NCBI GenBank assembly: GCA_949361645.1
Contig: OX442435.1
Span: 4,202,220-4,266,219, forward strand
Direction: 5' to 3'
DNA length: 64,000 bases
Source of the DNA: Spongilla lacustris
Lineage: Eukaryota > Porifera > Demospongiae > Spongillida > Spongillidae
Part shown: in pieces, positions 57,620 to 64,000 of the stretch
Layout of the letters: every line of letters begins with the position of its first letter
Position numbering within the stretch: position 1 is the stretch's first letter
The notes under the pieces: generated by a model
Databases searched by the model: none
Told to the model about the DNA's origin: nothing
What the model saw: only the letters and a program-made list of their open reading frames with translations
Made by a program: the position numbers and the translations under genes

Positions 57620-60600
57620 ATGTCGGATGACGAGGATGTACCGCAAAGTGCGCCCCTCAAGGGGATGGTCCCCAACAGTGCCGGGGGATACGCCTGGGCT
57701 GTAGACGATATGCGACGCCTTCGTCGGTTCATGTGTCTCGGATCTGAGGGAGGGACGTACTACATCGGAGAAAAGAAGCTCGGCAAGGAAAATGCAGTGG
57801 CCATTATTCGCCTCATCAACAGCGGGAAGGGCGTGGACGTCGTAAGCGAAGTCGTGCAGTTTAGTGTGGAAGGGCGTGCCGCCAAGCAGGATCCAATTAT
57901 ATTCACTCTCGCGCTGTGTGCGCGAGATAAGGATGGCCCCACGAAGGCGGCAGCGTACGAGGCCTTGAGCAAGGTGTGCCGAATTCCCACTCATCTGTTT
58001 GCTTTCGTACAGTTCTGCGAATCGCTGAGTGAGGGTACTGGCTGGGGACGAGCACATCGCAAGGCCATTCAGAAGTGGTACAACAGCAAGTCTCCCAAAT
58101 CACTTGCGCAGGCTGTGACCAAGTACAAACAAAGGGGCGGTTGGTCCCACTTGGACGTCCTTCGTCTCTGTCATCTAAAACCAGAATCCGACGGCATTGC
58201 GTGCGTCTGCAAGTATGTGGTCAAGGGCATCGAGGCGTGTCGCGAGGCGTACGGCGGCAAGGAAGGGGACGTTGCTAAAACGGTAAAATATTTGGAGGCG
58301 GTCGAAGCAGCGAAGACTGCTGATGAGGCGACCATGATACGCCTGATAAAGGAGCACAGATTGGTGAGAGAACACGTACCAACCGAGCTGCTCAACTCAG
58401 AAGCAGTAAGTCGTTAGGATGCCTTCGGACAGTGACCGTGTGTACCTATAGCATTCACTTGTGATCTTTTTTTCCCTTTCTCTAGTTATGGGCTACCCTG
58501 CTTGAGAACATGCCTATGACGGCCATGATAAGAAATCTTGGCAAGATGTCTTCCATAGGACTCCTCAAACCTCTGTCCTCGCACAGCGATGTTGTTTGCC
58601 AGCGTCTCAGAGACACTAAGCTCCTCCAGGAGGCCAGGATCCACCCCTTCAATGTCCTCCTTGCTCTGAAGACTTACGAGCAAGGGAAGGGAGACAAGGG
58701 AAAGCTGACATGGGAGGCGAACCAGTCTATCGTCAGCGCACTGGATGAAGCTTACTACCTGTCCTTCAAGGTAAGGAGAGAGTGATCGAACTAGCCCTGC
58801 ATGAGGGTCTAAGGTGGGACCTTTAGGTACATGTACCTTAACAGAGGCCATGGGAAGTTGTTCAGCTATGTGCACTCTTCTAGAGAAGTGGAATCTGTGT
58901 GGTAATTTAACACCCCCACACATGAGTGTTAATGTACACATCAGCCCTGATGGCTGAGTGCCCTCCCCCATCTGTGATAGCTTCTCATTCCCTCTCTCCC
59001 CCTCACTCCCATCTCTCCATGTACCTTAACAGAGGCCATGGGAAGTTGTTCAGCTATGTGCACTCCTCTAGAGAAGTGGAATCTGTGTGGTAATTTAACA
59101 CCCCCACACATGGGTGTTAATGTACACATCAGCCCTGATGGCTGAGTGCCCTCCCCCATCTGTGATAGCTTCTCATTCCCTCTCTCCCCCTCACTCCCAT
59201 CTCTCCCACTCACTTCCCACCCCCCTCCCCTCTCCTCACTCTCACTGCAAATTATCCCTATATCTACCTGTTTTTGCTGTTAACCCTAGAAGTTAACTGT
59301 ACTTGACAGTATAAAATAACCACTTTGGAGACATTGCTCTCTTTGATAATTGTGAGTTTCCTATATTGTTTAGCATGATAACCAATAACCATTGATGATT
59401 AATAATAAGATTTCATTTCAGTATTTTAGGTAGTAAAACAAAGGTTATGCAAGAGGTACATGTATGCTAGGGGTTAGCACTTCCATTAAGTGGCCATTTT
59501 AAATACTATAATACTTCCTTGATGCTTGTGTGGAAAAGTTAATACTGAATGCTGCAATTTGGCATGAACAACTCTAAGACTGGGTGTCGATGGGTGTACT
59601 TTGTTTATACTGGGTGTCGTTCCACACACGTGGTCCACTGTAAATATTTGTTCAGGAATCTAAGTACATGTACAGCTGTCCAGACAACTTGTCTTGCAAT
59701 TCTGCTGTAAATCTACTCCAGTTAAAATCAGTACCCACAGTGCTGGTGAAGATGTCAGCAGTCTATGATAGTTGACATATGTGGGATATTATCGTTATAG
59801 TACAATCTATCATAGCAGACATGTGTGATATTATTGTTATATGATAGCTGACATGTGTCGGTTGAATATGGTTGTAGTACAACAATCAAGCACAGCTGCT
59901 CTTGTCTCCTCCCCCTCCATACAACAGTTTGTTGAACCGACAGGAAAGCGGTATCTTCTTGCAATAGATGTTAGTGGTTCAATGACTGGTTACAAGGTGT
60001 TGGGGGCAAATACTATTGATGCCCGTACAGCGAGTGCTGCCATGGCGATGGTGACTGCCCGTACTGAGTCCAAGTATCACATGGTGGGCTTCTCCCATGA
60101 GCTGGTACCACTGTCAATCAACTCCTCCATGGACCTCAACACAGTGATTAGAACTATTGGAGCAGTAAGTTTTCGAACAGTACCATATGTATTATTATAG
60201 CAACATTCCTGGAGCAGGGTATGGGGATATATGTTTTGTGTGTTGTGTTGTGTGTGTGCGTGTATGTATGTGTGTTGTGTGTGTGGCCTAGCCTTGTTTG
60301 TATATCTACATGTGTAAAATGTAAACATGCTTTACATTTGAATCGCAATAACTTCCAAATGGTAAGCACTATCCCGTTTCCCAGTGGTGGTATAAGTCTT
60401 GCACTATATTCCTATATGTGGCATTTATATAGGAGTAATAATTTTATTTCCAATTCCATGTTCTCTTCACCATTGCCTTCAAATCCTATGACTAACTTTC
60501 TCAGAGAGAATGTTTTTATAATATACTTTTATATTATATTGCACAACCCATACATAAGTTTGTTCGTTGTAATGTTATATTATTGCCCAGCAACACAATG

Positions 60601-61122
60601 TCTGTCACCTTTGCAGCTGTTCTAGATATAAACTCCCGTGCCAAGCTTTATGCACTGCCTTGTGTGGAAGTTTCGCTTTTGGCCTTCCTCTCGTCGTTTA
60701 CTCACCTCTTTCGTTAATGTGTTTATGTGTATGTGCATGGTGTATGTGATATGATGTGTTTGTGTGCCATCATTATAGAGCCTCACCCCTCCTCCTCCTC
60801 CTCCCTTCCTCCACATCAGGTACCAATGGGGGGCACAGACTGTGCCCAGCCTATGTTGTATGCCATGAAGAAGAAGCTTGAGGTGGATGTCTTCATTGTC
60901 TACACAGACTGTGAGACATGGGCCGGCGCAGTCCATCCTTCCGAAGCCCTCAAACAGTACAGAAAAGCTTCTGGCATTTCTAACGCTAAGCTGATAGTGT
61001 GCGCAATGACTTCAAATGGCTTTACCCTGGCTGACCCTGAAGATCCAGGCATGATGGACATGGCAGGTTTTGATTCTGCTGCCCCTGAGGTTATCAAGAA
61101 TTTTGTACTAGAGCTGATCTGA
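57620..61122 (+). CDS. RO60: 60-kDa SS-A/Ro ribonucleoprotein (TROVE domain plus vWA domain)
   Basis: Ro60 is a ring-shaped RNA-binding protein that holds Y RNAs and misfolded small RNAs. Four exons: 57620-58405, 58486-58770, 59928-60164, 60820-61122. All junctions are phase 0 with GTAAGT or GTAAGG donors (the last also GTAAGT). The total is 536 residues against 538 in human. Exons 1-2 form the TROVE HEAT-like ring ([49 protein letters not shown]). Exons 3-4 form the vWA domain with the MIDAS DVSGS at about residue 371, [11 protein letters not shown], and [17 protein letters not shown], ending [10 protein letters not shown]. The ATG at 57620 ([10 protein letters not shown]) precedes the conserved start. 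Intron 2 has a 188-bp tandem duplication and intron 3 a family F2 fragment. No Y RNA gene was recognised nearby. Very sure. Confidence 0.97.
58831..59206 (+). repeat. 188-bp tandem duplication in RO60 intron 2
   Basis: Unit 58831-59018 is followed directly by 59019-59206 with very few differences (ATGTACCTTAACAGAGGCC ... CACTCCCATCTCTCC). It is purely intronic. Confidence 0.92.
60470..60518. mobile_element. Family F2 fragment in RO60 intron 3
   Basis: ACCATTGCCTTCAAATCCTA directly followed by 'tgactaactttctcagagagaatg', one arm of the element seen complete at 20439-20720. Confidence 0.75.
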
Positions 61123-61401
61123 GGAAGAAAAAAAAAGACTTTTTAGAAACAGTTATAATTCTTTTTTGAATATTTTTACCACAGAAGCTGCAACTGTACA
61201 AATAATTCAGGCAATAACTGCTTGTAATAATCCAGGTAATAACTACTTGTAATAAAAACTACATGTAATAATTCAGGTAGCAACTACATGTATATAATAA
61301 CTACATGGACATGTATTGGCCAGTCTGCTGATGGTCACTATAACAGACAATGCTCAAAAATATCAACATGCTATAAGTCCAATCAAGTGGGAAGGGAAGG
61401 G

Positions 61402-61470
61402 ATGGGATACTTACTTGTTCCCTTACTTTTTACACAACTGAAATCCTACATATAATAACATTTTGTCTGG
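61402..61470. mobile_element. Family F2 fragment downstream of RO60
   Basis: 'cttgttcccttactttttacac' and 'gaaatcctacatataataacattttgtc' match one diverged arm of family F2. Confidence 0.5.
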
Positions 61471-61799
61471 TACATGTAGATCGTTAGAAAGAGCAAAATA
61501 AGCTGCGTTTAATGACTTCATGACTTAGCTTATGAAATACCAGAGTAGTGACAGAGTGACAACTTTTTAGTACAGTGGTCAAAGCATAATTACAATAAAA
61601 ACTGACAGTTGAGGAATAGCCTTGCCATTCCGTAAGATTAATTCCAAAAGGCTTCGCAAATGGCTTATTACTAATTGTGAATATCTCAAACTAGAAATAA
61701 CACTTCATGGTTTATGAACATAGAAAATTGAATCAAACATGCTACCTTAATTATACACCAGTATACACTGGAGGGAAAAGGACAAAACACAAAACTAAA

Positions 61800-62077
61800 G
61801 GTCCACACCCTAACTCTTATACCCCTGGTGAAGATAGCCCTGGCCACAGACCTGGTTAGGGTCAGGTTTAAGCGGCCATAGCTGTTGCCTTTGATTTTGA
61901 CACCTTGTGGCTTGCAGCTGGCAAGTAGAGAGCTAGGAGGGAAACTGTCTCTTGGGCCTCCATCCCCCAATTCCCACAGGTTTCCACAGCCAATGGAACA
62001 CAGGTCCACCCTAACTCAAAGCACTTTGGGTCATTAGCGACATGTTTGCTGGACTCTGCAGCTACCCCAGCTGTCAA
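61800..62077 (-). mobile_element. LINE 3' tail fragment
   Basis: The minus frame at 61868-62077 reads GVAAESSKHVANDPKCFELGW and CVPLAVETCGNWG. A shifted frame gives YGRLNLTLTRSVARAIFTRG (61810-61880). It is the same endonuclease tail as in the UBA3 introns, with one frameshift and 5' truncation. Confidence 0.78.
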
Positions 62078-62099
62078 ATTATTTTCATCACATGTACAT

Positions 62100-63066
62100 G
62101 TATCCTTTTAAAATTACCTTTAAGCAGAGCTGGTGGTGGTGTTGTTCACACTGGTGACTGACAATGGTGGTGGTATAATTCTGATTGATCCAGGTGATAT
62201 CAATCTAGATCCCTACCTGTTGGATATGAAGTGTAATGATACTGATGGTAGTCATGTTGGTGATTACAGTAGTGGTGACAGTGGTGGTGTTAATGTTGGG
62301 AATCACGTGTACAGTGATAATATTGATTGTGATGACTGAGTGATGGTAGAACTTATAGTGATGGTAGAACATCATGGTTGTGCTGATAATCAAGTTGATG
62401 AAATTTATCAAATTGGTGCTGTATACCAATATGATACAAAAATAACATTCAATGATAAGGATTGTCCTTTAGAGGGCATTCCAAAAGAACCATGATCTTG
62501 TGAATCATGATAGTAGCATTAAGCACATTGCAAACTCTGTTGTATACATTTCACCTCTATTAATAAATATAACTGAATGAGTATCCATTACATCTTCTTG
62601 TTTGAACAGAATGCTCTTTGAAGCATAGCGTATGACTCACTAGATGGAGGATCTAGAATCAAGCCATATTTAAATCTTGAACTGATGGATGTTATACATG
62701 TACGTTTCTGCTTATAGTTTTGGCTGCTAAAACAAAGCCTGTCATTATTTTAGAATCAAATTTTACTATCCAGTAGCAAGGGGTGGTGGTGTGAAAACTA
62801 TTACAGCATCAACTATGGGCTTACACAATCCTGTATAGTTTTAATTTTTTTTTTATCTTGGTTCCGATGTAAACCGTAAAACGCGGGTCACGTTTTTAAA
62901 TGCTATCCGCGCGCTTGAATATTGGCGCGTTTACATTTATGTGTATATTTATAACAATACATGCTGTATGAACATCATCGTAAGTGTTCATCATCGTAAG
63001 TGTTGGTATCAATCAGTTATGATGCATATGTAGTAAAAGTTTTACATGCCAACATAAATAAGAACA
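62100..63066. other. Intergenic stretch, GGTGGT-type low complexity and a CpG-bearing patch
   Basis: 62120-62420 is rich in GTGGTGGT and TGATGATAATG, giving low-complexity ORFs on both strands that I do not count as genes. At 62876-62930 there is a GC-richer patch (ACGCGGGTCACG, ATCCGCGCGCTTG, TTGGCGCG) that could be the promoter of the ORF at 63067. Confidence 0.4.
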
Positions 63067-63294
63067 ATGACTGACAGCATTAAAAAAACGTTCACAAATA
63101 CATGTAGTATGGTGAAAGGTTCAGACTTCACCAGCAACCTTCAAAATATGCCTAACGCATTTCAAGCTGCTGGTATAGGTTCCAGGACACTTTCCTTGCG
63201 AAGCCTTGGACTTTCTCTCAAGAGTGTCTTTGATCAATTTCAATTTCCTGCAGTCCACATGTGTAAGTGTACAGATACCTGTATTCTGGAATGA
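63067..63294 (+). CDS. Possible first exon of an unknown gene
   Basis: The ATG at 63067 opens MTDSIKKTFTNTCSMVK ... QNMPNAFQAAGIGSRTLSLR ... LGLSLKSVFDQFQFPAVHM. The composition is coding-like and amphipathic, and a GTAAGT donor lies at about 63263, just after PAVHMC. Upstream is a CpG-bearing patch with AT-rich sequence between. I do not recognise the protein; the gene would continue beyond the window. Confidence 0.3.
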   Translation: MTDSIKKTFTNTCSMVKGSDFTSNLQNMPNAFQAAGIGSRTLSLRSLGLSLKSVFDQFQFPAVHMCKCTDTCILE

Positions 63295-64000
63295 AATACA
63301 ACAGCAATGAATTGTTCATTGGTTCACTGTGTATGCATTTCATTCTGTATTTGTATATGCTACTCTTAAAAAGGCCAGTTAACAAAAATATAAATAAGCA
63401 TATCGTCGTTTCAATCCCCAGACAGGGACTACTACAAATCATAGATCTATAGAGGAGTCTTGTAGCTATTGATATATTCTGTTCGTTAATTTTTTTCCTT
63501 CCTGCTAATGAGAACAGTTGAATGATGTACATGCATTCAATTCATGCCGATGATATAGTCCCACTACATTCAGTGGGTGGGTGGCATGGGAAATGTGTAC
63601 AGTGCTTGTCACAAAGATAGTACAAAAACTGATTTTTTTCTACTATATTAGGATGAAAATTACATTTTTAGAATCAGCATGTACATCATATGAAAACAAC
63701 AAAATCACATGACTTGTTTGTGTTTATATAAAACATAGCATGTTCTACTGTGGAGATATACAATGTAGTAGAAAAATTGGTTTTGTACTTCCTTTGTGAC
63801 AAGCACTGTACATTCTACATTTCAACATGTTATCAGTTGAATTTGATTGCAAGAAATGGAGGTTTAGAAGCTCATAGGTATTGGACCTTGCAATAGTTAG
63901 TGCAAACCGCATCGGGCTGTGTCAAACTTTGCGTGTTGACCACTTTGGGATACATGTAAAAGTGTCCAAACACACGGGCCTGTAAGTAGATTTCCTTTCT
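63295..64000. other. Right end of window, with a diverged family F1 relic
   Basis: 63415-63535 ('gtagctattgatatattctgttcgttaattttt' and then 'gaacagttgaatg') is a decayed version of the family F1 arm. Beyond it, 63590-63810 contains a loose inverted pair: 'gtacagtgcttgtcacaaa' at 63598 against 'tttgtgacaagcactgtac' at 63793. No gene recognised. Confidence 0.5.

Noticed and set aside
61747..61762. AATTATACACCAGTA, also part of the LINE target duplication at 4866, as evidence of site-specific insertion
   Set aside because: It occurs once here, in the opposite orientation relative to the LINE tail, and is not duplicated on the other side.
62133..62429. Gly/Asp-rich and Thr/Ile-rich ORFs on opposite strands
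   Set aside because: Both are translations of the same GTGGTGATGATA low-complexity tract.

Overview
This is eukaryotic nuclear DNA from an animal. Three conserved genes can be rebuilt exon by exon with matching splice phases: UBA3, CEP78 and RO60. Between them lie a Roco GTPase with a death-fold tail and two paralogues with a CARD-like N-terminus and TPR-like helices. Mostly short introns, the death-fold adaptor genes, many decayed LINEs and fold-back elements, and very frequent ACATGT palindromes suggest a non-bilaterian animal, most likely a sponge. That placement is inference; no rRNA or mitochondrial marker is present.

Layout. 1-15.5 kb: UBA3 on the minus strand, nine exons, with the 3' end off the left edge. 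Its introns hold two LINEs with restriction-like endonuclease tails, two copies of a fold-back element and an interstitial telomere-like tract. 15.5-23.0 kb: a frameshifted CARD/TPR-like gene lies head to head with UBA3, followed by LINE tails, fold-back elements and an intact paralogue on the minus strand. 25.0-30.9 kb: the Roco gene on the minus strand. 31.5-36.6 kb: a block of inverted-repeat elements, one keeping a TTF-type zinc-finger fragment. 37.6-50.7 kb: CEP78 on the minus strand, 15 predicted exons and 502 codons. 50.7-57.5 kb: gene-poor, with a decayed Ty3/gypsy-type pol and other element remains. 57.6-61.1 kb: RO60 on the plus strand, four exons, 536 residues. 61.1-64.0 kb: LINE and fold-back fragments and one possible first exon.

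The most unusual signal is at 28.7-30.9 kb, just upstream of the Roco GTPase exon. On the minus strand, 21 units of the form AG-NNN-GTRAGY recur, mostly 70-130 bp apart. Read as splicing signals they are a run of three-nucleotide exons in short introns. Together with candidate exons of 4, 14 and 7 nt next to the GTPase exon, the joined frame is open and runs in phase into the Roc domain (VKEAFEQAL, then the P-loop). If transcribed as read, this is a stretch of protein encoded one codon per exon; it could instead be a ladder of recursive splice sites.

Functionally, UBA3 (NEDD8 activation), RO60 (RNA quality control) and CEP78 (centriole and cilium) are housekeeping genes. The Roco/death-fold gene and the CARD/TPR-like pair look like a small cluster of signalling or innate-immune adaptors.
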